Origin: Flavimaribacter sediminis
GTDB taxonomy: Bacteria; Pseudomonadota; Alphaproteobacteria; Rhizobiales; Rhizobiaceae
DNA: 64,000 nucleotides
NCBI RefSeq assembly: GCF_019492055.1
Contig: NZ_JAICBX010000002.1
Location: 868,001 to 932,000 of the forward strand
Direction of reading: 5' to 3'
Made by a program: the position numbers and the translations under genes. Below, piece by piece: positions 40,433 to 49,403 of the stretch. The notes under the pieces were generated by a model, which saw only the letters and a list, made by a program, of their open reading frames with translations, was not told the origin of the DNA and did not search any database. The first letter of the stretch is position 1; each line of letters begins with the position of its first letter.

Positions 40433-41454
40433 TCGAATTTCTCTGGCCCCTGGCCTTTCTTCTGTTGCCCCTGCCCTTCCTGGTGCGCTGGCTGACGAAG
40501 CCTGCGCCCGACACGCCATCAGGCGCCCTGAAGCTACCGTTCTACCGTGCGCTGGCCCAGTCCGCCGGCAAGGGAGGAATCCGCGGTTCATCGCACTGGA
40601 TGAGGCTGGTTGTCGCGTCCCTGATCTGGTTCGCGCTGATCACCGCGCTCGCGCGTCCCGTCCATGTCGGCAAGGAAACGCCGCTGCCCGTCTCCGGGCG
40701 CGACCTCATGATGGCGATCGACTTGTCAGGCAGCATGGGCCGAAAGGACTTCGGCCTCGACAACAGCCCGACGACGCGACTGGACGTGGTCAAGGACGCA
40801 GCGCGCGACTTCATCGAACGGCGCAAGGGCGATCGCGTCGGCCTCGTCCTTTTCAGCAACAGGGCCTATCTGCAGGCGCCGCTGACTTTCGACCGGACCG
40901 TCGTCGCGCAGCTTCTCGATGAGGCACAAGTCGGCCTGACCGGCCAGGAAACCGCTATCGGCGACGCGATCGCCGTCGCCGCCAAGCGTCTGAAGGACAG
41001 GCCGGCCGAGAGCCGCGTGCTGGTGCTGCTGACGGACGGAGCCAGCAATGCCGGCGTCATGAAGCCGATGCAGGCGGCGCAGCTCGCCAAAGATCTTGGA
41101 ATAAAGATCTACACGATCGGCGTCGGCGCCGGTCCGATGGCGGTGCGCACCAAATTCGGCAATCAGATCGTCAACCCGGCGCAGGATCTCGACGAGGCGA
41201 CCCTCCAACAGATCGCCGACCTGACGGGCGGCCAGTATTTCCGCGCAACCGATGTGGAAGGCTTGTCCAACGTCTACCGGCAAATCGACAGGATGGAGCC
41301 CGCAGAAGATGATCCCGAGACCGTGCGCCCGACAATCGCGCTTTACTACATGCCCCTCGGCATCGCTCTGTTCCTGACCATGGCGCTGGCGCTCATGATC
41401 GCTGCGCCGCGGCTATCCCGTCCAATTCTGAACCAAGAACCCGCAGGAGCCTGA
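40429..41454 (+). CDS. batA: BatA-like VWA-domain membrane protein
   Basis: 341 residues: N-terminal TM helices and a VWA domain with an intact MIDAS (MMAIDLSGSMGRKDFG, DxSxS; VLVLLTDGASNAG for the later Asp). A C-terminal TM is at ALYYMPLGIALFLTMALALM. BatA is a membrane-bound metal-binding adaptor of MoxR-type systems. It overlaps the DUF4381 gene by 4 nt and is 2 bp from the next gene. Confidence 0.93.
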   Translation: MIEFLWPLAFLLLPLPFLVRWLTKPAPDTPSGALKLPFYRALAQSAGKGGIRGSSHWMRLVVASLIWFALITALARPVHVGKETPLPVSGRDLMMAIDLSGSMGRKDFGLDNSPTTRLDVVKDAARDFIERRKGDRVGLVLFSNRAYLQAPLTFDRTVVAQLLDEAQVGLTGQETAIGDAIAVAAKRLKDRPAESRVLVLLTDGASNAGVMKPMQAAQLAKDLGIKIYTIGVGAGPMAVRTKFGNQIVNPAQDLDEATLQQIADLTGGQYFRATDVEGLSNVYRQIDRMEPAEDDPETVRPTIALYYMPLGIALFLTMALALMIAAPRLSRPILNQEPAGA

Positions 41455-41455
41455 A

Positions 41456-43600
41456 ATGGATTTCTCGCAATTCTTCTTCCTCCGCCCGTGGTGGCTGTTG
41501 TTGCTCATTCCGGCCGCAGCCCTGGTTGTTCTCGCTTTCCGGATGCGTTCGAGCGGCGACGCCTCGGCCTGGCGCAAGCTTGTCGATCCGCACCTGCTCG
41601 CGGTGTTGACGGTCAAGGACGGCTCGTCGCGCCGCAGTCGCTGGCTTCCGACAGCGCTTGGCGCTGGCCTGGTCGCCGCCACGATTGCGATGGCGGGCCC
41701 GACCTGGGAGAAAATCGAATTGCCGACATTCAAGGCAAAGGAACCGGCCGTTGTGGTCCTGAGCCTGGCGCAATCGATGAACGCCGACGACGTCAAGCCG
41801 TCTCGCCTGAAGCGCGCCGAACACAAGCTGCGCGACATTCTCGAGCGCCAGGACGGTGGAGACACCGGACTGGTCATTTATTCCGACCGGCCGTTTGTGG
41901 CCTCTCCGCTGACGGGCGACGCCGAAGTCATCCGCCAGATGCTGCCGGAACTGTCGACCGGCCTGATGCCCGTTCTTGGCAATCGTCCTGACCGCGCTGT
42001 CGCGCTGGCGACGGACCTGTTGACCCAGGCCGGAGCGAAGAGCGGCCGCATCATCCTGCTTGCCGACAACGCCGGATCCGATCCCGACGCAACCAACCGC
42101 GCCGCCAGTGCGGCCGCAAGCCTGGGCTACCAGGTCGACGTGCTCGGCGTCGGCGCCGACTCCGGCGCGACGCTGCAGACAGCGAACGGCCGGGCGATCA
42201 CCGCCGGCGATGGCGCGGCCATGCAGGCCAGATACGACAATGCGGAACTGAGCCGGATTGCGGCTGACGGGGACGGCGTCTTCGCCGAACTCACACCCGG
42301 CGCCGCCGACCTCGACCGGATCCTGCCGAAGACCACGGCCGTTTCCGAGAGCGGCGGAAAGCTGCAGGATGAACTCAAGGCGGACGGATGGGCTGACATG
42401 GGCTACTGGCTGCTTCTGATCCCCGTCGGGCTGGCGCCCTTCGCCTTCCGGCGCAATGTGCTGATGATCGTCCCCTTCGCGGCGTTCGGCCTGACTTTCG
42501 CTGCGCCGCATCCGGCAAACGCGGCCGGCATTCGGGATTTTCTGCTCACGCCAAACCAGCAAGCCGCCCGAGCCTTCGACAACCAGGACTACGCCAGCGC
42601 TGCCGCGACCTTCGAAGATCCGGCCTGGCGGGCCAGCGCCCAGTACAAGGCCGGCGACTACCAGGCGGCGGCCAAAAGCTTTGCCGGCTCTGGAAACTCC
42701 GAGGAAGGATTCAACAAGGGCAACGCGCTGGCGAAATCCGGCGAGTTGCAGGCCGCGCTCGATTCCTACGACGCTTTTCTGAAGCAGAATCCGGGCGATG
42801 CGGACGCACAGTACAACCGCGATCTGGTCGCCAAACTTCTGGAGCAGCAGAAACAACAACAGCAGCAGCAGGATCAGCAGCAGCAACAGCAAGCCGGAGG
42901 CCAGCAGGACCAGCAGAAGCAACAGCAGGCCGGTGGCCAGCAGGATCAACAGCAGCAACAGCAAGCCGGTGGTCAGCAGGACCAGCAGAAGCAACAGCAA
43001 GCCGGCGGTCAGCAGGACCAGCAGAAGCAACAGCAGGCCGGTGGCCAGCAGGATCAACAGCAGCAACAGCAAGCCGGTGGTCAGCAGGACCAGCAGAAGC
43101 AACAGCAAGCCGGCGGTCAGCAGGACCAGCAGCAGCAACAGCAGGCCGGTGGCCAGCAGGACCAGCAGCAGCAACAGCAGGCCGGTGGCCAGCAGGATCA
43201 GCAGCAGCAACAGCAAGCCGGCGGTCAGCAGGACCAGCAGCAGCAACAGCAGGCCGGTGGCCAGCAGGATCAACAGCAGCAACAGCAAGCCGGCGGTCAG
43301 CAGGACCAGCAGCAGCAACAGCAGGCTGGCAGCCAAAAGGATCAACAGCAGGAACAGCAGGCGCAGTCGGGCGACCAGCGTGACGATCGTAGCGCCTTCC
43401 GCAAAGCCATGGACGAATTGCTGAAGGGCAATGGCGGCGGCGGTGGCGAACCGACAGACGAAACGCCAACCGAACAGGCTTCGGCGCATGGCTTCAGCGA
43501 GAAGGACCAGGCAAATGAGCAGCTGCTGCGCAGCGTGCCCGACGACCCGTCCGGCCTGCTCAGAGCCCGGATCCGCCAGTACTACGCAACCCTGAAATAG
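41456..43600 (+). CDS. batB: BatB-TPR fusion with glutamine-rich repeat region
   Basis: 714 residues. A VWA domain spans about 80-290, followed by a TM segment near 320-345 (WLLLIPVGLAPFAFRR). Then come TPR-like repeats (RAFDNQDYASAAATFED, QAALDSYDAFLKQNPGDADAQYNRDLVAKLLEQQ), as in BatC. From residue 480 a repeat of AGGQQDQQ(K/Q)QQQ extends to about residue 635, and a hydrophilic tail ends the protein. Its VWA MIDAS first motif reads SLAQS instead of DxSxS. Fusion of BatB and BatC functions is inferred from the domain order. Confidence 0.9.
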   Translation: MDFSQFFFLRPWWLLLLIPAAALVVLAFRMRSSGDASAWRKLVDPHLLAVLTVKDGSSRRSRWLPTALGAGLVAATIAMAGPTWEKIELPTFKAKEPAVVVLSLAQSMNADDVKPSRLKRAEHKLRDILERQDGGDTGLVIYSDRPFVASPLTGDAEVIRQMLPELSTGLMPVLGNRPDRAVALATDLLTQAGAKSGRIILLADNAGSDPDATNRAASAAASLGYQVDVLGVGADSGATLQTANGRAITAGDGAAMQARYDNAELSRIAADGDGVFAELTPGAADLDRILPKTTAVSESGGKLQDELKADGWADMGYWLLLIPVGLAPFAFRRNVLMIVPFAAFGLTFAAPHPANAAGIRDFLLTPNQQAARAFDNQDYASAAATFEDPAWRASAQYKAGDYQAAAKSFAGSGNSEEGFNKGNALAKSGELQAALDSYDAFLKQNPGDADAQYNRDLVAKLLEQQKQQQQQQDQQQQQQAGGQQDQQKQQQAGGQQDQQQQQQAGGQQDQQKQQQAGGQQDQQKQQQAGGQQDQQQQQQAGGQQDQQKQQQAGGQQDQQQQQQAGGQQDQQQQQQAGGQQDQQQQQQAGGQQDQQQQQQAGGQQDQQQQQQAGGQQDQQQQQQAGSQKDQQQEQQAQSGDQRDDRSAFRKAMDELLKGNGGGGGEPTDETPTEQASAHGFSEKDQANEQLLRSVPDDPSGLLRARIRQYYATLK
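42893..43360 (+). repeat. 36-bp tandem repeat encoding AGGQQDQQ(K/Q)QQQ
   Basis: Twelve 36-bp units (12 codons each), followed by one degenerate unit, run in frame inside the BatB-TPR gene. Units alternate between a Lys and a Gln at one codon. DNA units are nearly identical with silent changes, as expected for slipped-strand expansion, so copy number is probably variable among strains. Confidence 0.95.
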
Positions 43601-43623
43601 ACGCCCAAGGAAGGAATGTAGTG

Positions 43624-45486
43624 ATGAAACCAGTCTTTGCTCCCGGCGGAAAATTCGCCTCGGCCGCTATCGCAGCGCTGATCGTCTCGGCCTCGTTTGC
43701 TCCAGCCGAAGCAGAAATCCGGACCTCCGTCAGCCAGAACCAGGTAATCGAGGGCGAACCGTTCCAGCTCTCGATCCAGGTCGAGGGCGCCTCGGGCAAC
43801 GCGCAGCCGGATCTCGGGCCACTCTCCAGGAACTTTACCGTCGAGGGAACCGGACAGACGTCGCAGACCAGCATCATCAACGGCCGCACGACCGTGAACC
43901 ATGGCTGGACCGTGACGTTGACGTCGAAATCTCCCGGCAAAGTCGAAATTCCCGCGATCAAGGTCGGCTCAGAGCAGAGCAATCCGATCCTTGTCGAAGT
44001 TGTCGATGCAGCCAGCCTGCCAAAGACCAGCCTGGCGCAGTCCGGCGTCGAGGTCGACATGCACGCGGCGCCCGGCCCCTACTACGTCCAGCAGGAGATC
44101 CCGGTCACGGTCCGCATCACCGCTTCCGGCGGCCTGCGCAGCGCGCAGCTGTCCGATCTCTCCGGTCCGGATCTCATCATCACCCGGCGCGGCGAGGACA
44201 AGGTCAGCCAGATGACGCGCAACGGTCTGCCGGTCAGCGTCATCGAGCGCGACTACATGGTCAAGCCGCAGAAGAGCGGCAATTTCACACTTGGTCCGCT
44301 CCTCCTGCGAGGCGCGGTGAATGACCCGAACGGGCGCCGCTCGCCCTTCGGCGACAATTCCGGCTTCGCGCAGATGCGACAGCAGTTTGGATTTTCCGGA
44401 TTTGGCAGCAGCATGTTCGACGATTTCTTTTCTCCGACGAAATCGGTGACAGCGCGCTCCAACACAATTCAGATCGACGTCGCGGCCAATCCGGCCGGCC
44501 AGTCTGACTGGTTTCTGCCGGCCAAGGCGGTTGACCTGAAGCAGAGCTGGCAGCCGGACCATCCCGATTTCCAGGTTGGCGAAGCTGTGACCCGCATCGT
44601 CCAGATCGTCGCACTCGGCGCGTCGAAGGAGATGCTGCCTGATATCGACTTCCAGGATGTCGATGGCGCCAGCGTCTATGTCGACAGGGTCGACGATCGC
44701 TCGACGGATACGGACAAGGGAACAGCCGCAATCAAGCAATATATGTTATCGGTCGTGCCAACGCGCGACGGCTCCGTCACCCTGCCTGAAATCCAGGTTG
44801 GCTGGTTTGACACGGTGGCTGGCGAACAGAAGACATCCGTTCTGCCTGCACAGACGATCGAGGTCGGTGGCGGAGTCTCAAACACATCGACGCCAGCTTC
44901 AACGCCTGCTGCTTCGGCATCGCAAACCGGTAACCAGTCTCCCCCGATGCGGGACGCGAGCCTGGTCGCTCTCGCCGAACAGGCGGATTGGCGCTATGTC
45001 TCCGGCGCCGGCGTGGCCCTCCTTTTGGCTGTGGCGCTGGCGATCGCCCTGATCCGCCGTCGCCGCACAGCGGCTGCTCCCGCCCTTGCGGAAACCGTCG
45101 CCCGTACCGCCCGCAGCAAGCGCGGCTCCATTGAAACGGCCGCTCGCCGGCGGGAAAAGCAGATCGCCGAATTCGCCCGCGCCTTCCGTGACGCCTGCCG
45201 TCGCGGCGACGCTTCGCAGGCCTATCACCAGTTCGGCCTGTGGGCGCTTGCCGCTGGTTATGACGTCGACACGATCCGATGTGCGGACGCCGAATCTTTA
45301 AAGAAAGAGCTCGGCAAACTCGAGGCCCGCATATTCGGAGGCGACGTCTCCGGTTCCTGGAAGGGAAGCGACCTGCTCGCCGCCTTCGACATGGTGGCCT
45401 CGCAAGGCCGGAAACCGAAGGCGGCAAAGCGCGAGATCGCTCCGCTCTACCCGCAAAACCATGACGGCGGCCTGATCCCGGCCTGA
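43624..45486 (+). CDS. batD: BatD-like protein (oxygen tolerance family)
   Basis: 620-residue membrane protein with a signal peptide ending near AEAEI and an extracytoplasmic BatD-like region of beta-rich domains (GEPFQLSIQVEGASG, GHTVTL-like strands, PYYVQQEIPVTVRITA, DYMVKPQKSGNFTLGP). A TM is at about 455-475 (GVALLLAVALAIALI) and the cytoplasmic tail is basic. The start is either GTG 43621 or ATG 43624, the latter chosen. It closes the co-transcribed MoxR-Bat run. Confidence 0.9.
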   Translation: MKPVFAPGGKFASAAIAALIVSASFAPAEAEIRTSVSQNQVIEGEPFQLSIQVEGASGNAQPDLGPLSRNFTVEGTGQTSQTSIINGRTTVNHGWTVTLTSKSPGKVEIPAIKVGSEQSNPILVEVVDAASLPKTSLAQSGVEVDMHAAPGPYYVQQEIPVTVRITASGGLRSAQLSDLSGPDLIITRRGEDKVSQMTRNGLPVSVIERDYMVKPQKSGNFTLGPLLLRGAVNDPNGRRSPFGDNSGFAQMRQQFGFSGFGSSMFDDFFSPTKSVTARSNTIQIDVAANPAGQSDWFLPAKAVDLKQSWQPDHPDFQVGEAVTRIVQIVALGASKEMLPDIDFQDVDGASVYVDRVDDRSTDTDKGTAAIKQYMLSVVPTRDGSVTLPEIQVGWFDTVAGEQKTSVLPAQTIEVGGGVSNTSTPASTPAASASQTGNQSPPMRDASLVALAEQADWRYVSGAGVALLLAVALAIALIRRRRTAAAPALAETVARTARSKRGSIETAARRREKQIAEFARAFRDACRRGDASQAYHQFGLWALAAGYDVDTIRCADAESLKKELGKLEARIFGGDVSGSWKGSDLLAAFDMVASQGRKPKAAKREIAPLYPQNHDGGLIPA

Positions 45487-45512
45487 TCGCGGGCGCCTGA
45501 ACGATGTCCGAT

Positions 45513-45541
45513 CGGCGTACGCATTTTCAAAGCGTACGCCG
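45513..45541 (+). repeat. perfect inverted repeat after batD (terminator or operator candidate)
   Basis: A ten-base perfect inverted repeat, CGGCGTACGC / GCGTACGCCG with a 9-nt loop, lies 27 bp past the batD stop. No T-tract follows, so it may be a weak terminator or a protein-binding site for the downstream DUF1328 gene. Confidence 0.5.
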
Positions 45542-45620
45542 CGTGTAATTCGGAAAGACGATGGAACCCTACGCCGCGGCTATGCGTTTGCAGTCATCCG
45601 AAACAAAAAGGTCGATGCAA

Positions 45621-45782
45621 ATGCTGAAATGGATCCTGATCTTGCTCATCGTGGCAGCCGTGGCCAGCTTGCTGGGGCTCAATACTATTTCCGGCGCAGC
45701 GCTGACCGGCGCCAAGATCCTGATCGGAATTGTCCTGGTGATCTTCATCCTTGTGGTGCTCGGGATCGTCGCGATCGCCTGA
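45621..45782 (+). CDS. DUF1328 family small membrane protein (UPF0391)
   Basis: 53 residues with two hydrophobic helices (MLKWILILLIVAAVASLLG and AKILIGIVLVIFILVVLG) around a Gly/Ala linker (NTISGAALTG), the family pattern. Members are often induced by stress but have no known activity. The ATG at 45621 is preferred (AAGG at suitable spacing, conserved MLKW lead) over upstream ATGs in the same frame. Confidence 0.9.
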   Translation: MLKWILILLIVAAVASLLGLNTISGAALTGAKILIGIVLVIFILVVLGIVAIA

Positions 45783-45974
45783 CGAAGCGCCAGGCGCTTG
45801 ATGTCGTGATCGTATGTCGACGACCAAGCTCAACGGTCGGCGGGGTTTTTGTGTGGATACAGCTGATTGACGGTTTCCTCTACCCGCAAATATCTGAAAG
45901 TATTGCGGCACGATTGAATACGGAAAATCGTGCCAGCACTTGATCTTCCAGCCATCAGCGCGTTTGACCAGCCA

Positions 45975-46483
45975 TCACTCATACTTCAGGCTCGATACGG
46001 CGCTGAACATCTTACCATCCGCGAAATTGGTCAGCTGACCGACGACGCAGACGTGAGCCGTGTCAGCGGTCTGGTCCAGAAAAAGTATGTTCGACATGAG
46101 ATGTCGGCTCTGATTGCCGGATGTCCGAAAGGCGTCCATGCGTTCCCGCCAGAATTTTCGGAAACCATGCCCTGAAAGGCGATTGCTTTCTGACCCGGCG
46201 TTCCGGCGACACATGTCACGTCGTCGGTAAACAGCCTGAACCACGTCTTCGTCTCGAAATTGTCGCAGGCAAAGGAATATGCGTAGATCAGATTGTCGAT
46301 AGCGGCCCGATCGGTCACGTCGAAAGCCGTGTTTCCCGGATTGTCGACGGGCGCACAGGATTTCAGCGGCTTGGCGTCTTGGCTGTAAGTCGCCCCTTCG
46401 GGCAATGGCGTCTGAGCGAATGCGGGAACAGCAAATGAGGCGACCAATTGAGCCGTGACGGCCAGAAACAACGTCGATTTCAT
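45975..46483 (-). pseudogene. SnoaL/NTF2-like secreted protein, frameshifted
   Basis: The N-terminal part is a signal peptide (STLFLAVTAQLVASFAVPAFA) plus SnoaL-like AIDNLIYAYSFACDNFETK and WFRLFTDDVTCVAGTPGQKA. Near 46160 the conserved continuation moves to the adjacent frame (FWRERMDAFRTSG, SRHLMSNILFLDQTADTAHV), ending at the TGA at 45975. One missing base would account for it. The uninterrupted frame instead ends at 46031 without family character. A sequencing error is possible. Confidence 0.65.
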
Positions 46484-46623
46484 GCAATCTTCTGACTACG
46501 AATATTACGTTTCACACTTGCGCCGCCACATTCCCCTTGGACCAGCGCAGCTCCATCAGCCTCTACACGCTGTAATAGACAATTTCACCCTCACGACGTG
46601 GAACTGCGCGAACGAATTTTCCG

Positions 46624-47367
46624 TCACTCCTGCGCAGCGGCATAAATCGCGCGGGCCAGCAAACGACCGATGCAATCATATCCGTCGCGGGAATTGTGGA
46701 GACCGTCCAGCGCCACCAGCGCCCTGTCCGAAACACCGGCCTGCACCGTTTTGAGCATCGCTTCGAAGCGCGAGAACAGACCGACGCCCTCCTGCAATGC
46801 AGCAACGCGGATAAGGACCTCCATGGCGGCGTGATGCGGCGACGCCAGCACCTGCGGCGCATACTGGAGATCCATCAGGATCAGATCCACTCCGGTCGCT
46901 TTCAGGCTTGCGACGCCGGCGTCAATTTCTTCCCTCACCCCGTCCATATTACCGCCCCATGCGATATCGTTGGTACCCAGTTGCCAGATCACCAGATCCG
47001 GTCGATGAGCGAACACGCCTTTCCGAAAACGTTTTATGTTTCCCGGAATCGTATCGCCGACGCGACCACTGTTGACGATCTCGAACGCGATCCCCGGCCA
47101 CAGGGTTTCGAGCTCGCGCTTCATGACCTGTGGGTAGGTCAAAGAGGGCCGAGCCATCCACAGACCAACCGTCGAAGACGACCCAATCGCGACGATCCTG
47201 ACCGGCCCGCCGGCCTCGATTCGGGCAGCCAGTCGTGGCAGCCGCGTTCCAAGCGACAGATCGCGATTGACTGACAGGCAGGTCTGGGCCGCCGAACCGC
47301 CTGCGCTGGCGGGCGACATGACCGACAGCATGAACACCATGCAAACGGCCAGCTTCAGGCGCCGCAT
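46624..47367 (-). CDS. secreted SGNH/GDSL-type hydrolase
   Basis: 247 residues with a signal peptide (KLAVCMVFMLSVMSPASA). Block I is IVAIGSSSTVG with the nucleophilic Ser, the Gly block is NSGRVGDTIPG, the Asn block is WQLGTNDIAWG and the catalytic Asp/His are in DGLHNSRDGY. These match esterase/lipase or acetyl-esterase enzymes acting in the periplasm; the substrate is unknown. The ATG at 47367 opens just before the signal peptide; an upstream ATG at 47412 is possible. Confidence 0.88.
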   Translation of the reverse strand: MRRLKLAVCMVFMLSVMSPASAGGSAAQTCLSVNRDLSLGTRLPRLAARIEAGGPVRIVAIGSSSTVGLWMARPSLTYPQVMKRELETLWPGIAFEIVNSGRVGDTIPGNIKRFRKGVFAHRPDLVIWQLGTNDIAWGGNMDGVREEIDAGVASLKATGVDLILMDLQYAPQVLASPHHAAMEVLIRVAALQEGVGLFSRFEAMLKTVQAGVSDRALVALDGLHNSRDGYDCIGRLLARAIYAAAQE

Positions 47368-47707
47368 TCCGTGATCCCGACAGGCGACATTCTTGATACG
47401 GAAGACCTTCATGATCGGCAGTTTCTACCAGCAAGGCTTGATAATCCAGACCCGACCCACTCGATTGATACAGTTTCCTGCGCCATTGCGCAGGTTCGTC
47501 CTGATCCCCAAATGACGCGCGACAACGCCGATTTGCGAAAAATTGTCTCCTCGCTCACTCTTCGGCGAGACTTTCGGGGTTGACAGCGCAGGCCCGTGTC
47601 TGGTTTTCGATCCGCCGTCGGCGAAGCGTTGTGGAAGACCCTGGAATATCGCCGGCGCGAGCGTGGGAAATTCGATAGAGACGCATAGTTGACGCGGAGC
47701 TTCGGGA

Positions 47708-47989
47708 ATGGATTCCAAGGGTATTGTCGGCCTGGTGCGGCATTTGTGGCATGACTGGAGAAAAGCGGACGCAAAGATCATTGAGCCCCTGACCGCCATC
47801 CGGAACGAACGCGCCTTTCGAGACGCAGAGAATTCCGGGTACAAACTCCACTGGACCGATATGGACAGCATCCGGCGCAGGCAACGGGAGGGATGGCGCC
47901 CGCTTATTCAACGCGACGTCCTGATGCGTCCACATGTCTTCATAGACGGCAGTGAAGAACTGCTGATGATGTACAAGCGCCCCAACTAA
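47708..47989 (+). CDS. small hypothetical protein
   Basis: 93 residues, Trp- and Arg-rich (HLWHDWRKADAKIIEPLTAIR, KLHWTDMDSIRRRQREGWRPL). I recognise no family. It has no signal peptide. It lies in a less GC-rich stretch with no strong promoter or SD, although codon choice looks reasonable. Overlapping minus-strand frames have no better claim. Confidence 0.45.
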   Translation: MDSKGIVGLVRHLWHDWRKADAKIIEPLTAIRNERAFRDAENSGYKLHWTDMDSIRRRQREGWRPLIQRDVLMRPHVFIDGSEELLMMYKRPN

Positions 47990-48291
47990 TCGCGCCGTTC
48001 TGTTTCCTGCGCATGAAACATATGCCTTATGATCTCGAGCCATAGCTCATGAGGGCTGCCGTTACCTTTTTGAAGAAAAAATGTCGATCATTGCGCGTAT
48101 AAGTCGCCGAAAAATTTTCCTCACCGCCAGTGGAAGAAAAACGGCGCGTATGATGTCTAATACTTCTCGATTATTTTCGTCAAATAACCTCTGATTAACA
48201 ATAATTATCCAATTTCCAACAAACCGGCAGCAATAAAAATTTTAGTAATAGTTCCCGATTAAGCATTAAAAAGGCAGTACGGGAGCGCCAG
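47990..48291. other. 302-bp AT-rich gene-free region upstream of the diguanylate cyclase
   Basis: It contains A/T-rich tracts (near 48070-48260) and no open frame worth reporting. A promoter for the downstream cyclase is expected, but no clear -35/-10 pair stands out. Confidence 0.5.
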
Positions 48292-49395
48292 GTGGAATTT
48301 GCAATAAAATATATTTACAGCTTCGGCACGATGGCCCTTCTTGCAGTTGCATTCGGCATATCACTTCCATTTGACCGTTCGGAGAAGTTAAGCCGCGTTG
48401 GGTTGGGCCTCCTGTTCGGCATTGCAGCGACAATGGCGATGAACAATCCTATTCCGATCGCTGACGGCGTAGTCGTTGACCCTCGGAACCTTTTCATCGG
48501 TTTGTCGGCGGCTTTTTTAGGTCTGTGGGGCGGCGTTCCGGCGTTGCTCGTGGCGATCTCGGCCAGATATAATCTCGGCGGCCCGGGCGTTGAGGCCGGA
48601 GTTTTGTCCATGACCATTGCCTGGTGCGCCGGATACGCCTGGTCCTATATCGTCAGAGACAAGGTGCACTATCATCCGGGCTATCTGCTGCTGCTCGGCG
48701 GTATGATTTCTTTCGCCCTCATCGGCATCGTGCTGCTGCCCCGAGACGCGATGCTGCGGATCTTCCTGGTGGCGAGCCCCTTTGTCATCGCATTCAACCT
48801 GATCGGCGCGATGCTGTTCGGCGGCCTGTTGGAGCGGGAAAGGATCATTGCCTTCCGGTACGGGCGAATGCAGGACGAGGCTGTTACAGATCCGCTGACA
48901 GGCCTTTTAAACCGTCGAGGATTTACGAGGATCATCGACCATCTGCCCGAGAAGACCCTGAACAGCGCGGGCGCGGTTCTTGTCGTCGACCTGGACCGCT
49001 TCAAGATGATCAACGACACCTACGGGCACGATACGGGAGACAGCGTTCTGGTTTCCGTTGCGAAGCAATTGCAGTCCTGCGTCAGAAAGAGCGATGTCTT
49101 GGCCCGGTTTGGCGGTGAGGAATTTGTCATTGTGCTGCCGGAGACATCTGAAGTGGAGGCGCGTCAGGTCGCCGAGCGGCTTCGCGAGACCGTATGCGCC
49201 ATTCGCGTCACGCTGGACAGCGACGCCCTGCCGGTAACGACCAGCATAGGCGGACATTGGGATGGAAACGGGATCAACCTTCTGACCGCCCTGCGTCTCG
49301 CCGACCGCGCTCTTTACCGCGCAAAGCAGGAAGGCCGTAATCGCACGGAGTTTGCCTTCGCGCCGGCCGTGGCGGACTATTCCAAAGCCGCCTGA
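48292..49395 (+). CDS. membrane diguanylate cyclase
   Basis: 367 residues, predicted to make cyclic di-GMP. The first 185 residues are about five to six TM helices with a 5TM-type sensor pattern. The GGDEF domain starts at DPLTGLLNRRGF with the catalytic GGEEF. Five residues before it an RxxD (RKSD) matches the product-inhibition I-site. It starts at GTG 48292 with GGGAG upstream. It is convergent with the MscS gene (8 bp between stops) and lies 2.3 kb from another cyclic di-GMP gene. Confidence 0.93.
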   Translation: MEFAIKYIYSFGTMALLAVAFGISLPFDRSEKLSRVGLGLLFGIAATMAMNNPIPIADGVVVDPRNLFIGLSAAFLGLWGGVPALLVAISARYNLGGPGVEAGVLSMTIAWCAGYAWSYIVRDKVHYHPGYLLLLGGMISFALIGIVLLPRDAMLRIFLVASPFVIAFNLIGAMLFGGLLERERIIAFRYGRMQDEAVTDPLTGLLNRRGFTRIIDHLPEKTLNSAGAVLVVDLDRFKMINDTYGHDTGDSVLVSVAKQLQSCVRKSDVLARFGGEEFVIVLPETSEVEARQVAERLRETVCAIRVTLDSDALPVTTSIGGHWDGNGINLLTALRLADRALYRAKQEGRNRTEFAFAPAVADYSKAA

Positions 49396-49403
49396 TTTGA
49401 TCG

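Noticed and set aside
41393-43489. 698-codon open frame on the minus strand with long Leu-rich runs over batB
   Set aside because: It is the reverse of the glutamine codons (CAG/CAA give CTG/TTG on the other strand). The repeat keeps all frames open, and the plus-strand frame has proper VWA, TPR and operon structure.
47409-48043. Three overlapping minus-strand frames of 121-162 codons
   Set aside because: They overlap one another and lack motifs; composition looks random.
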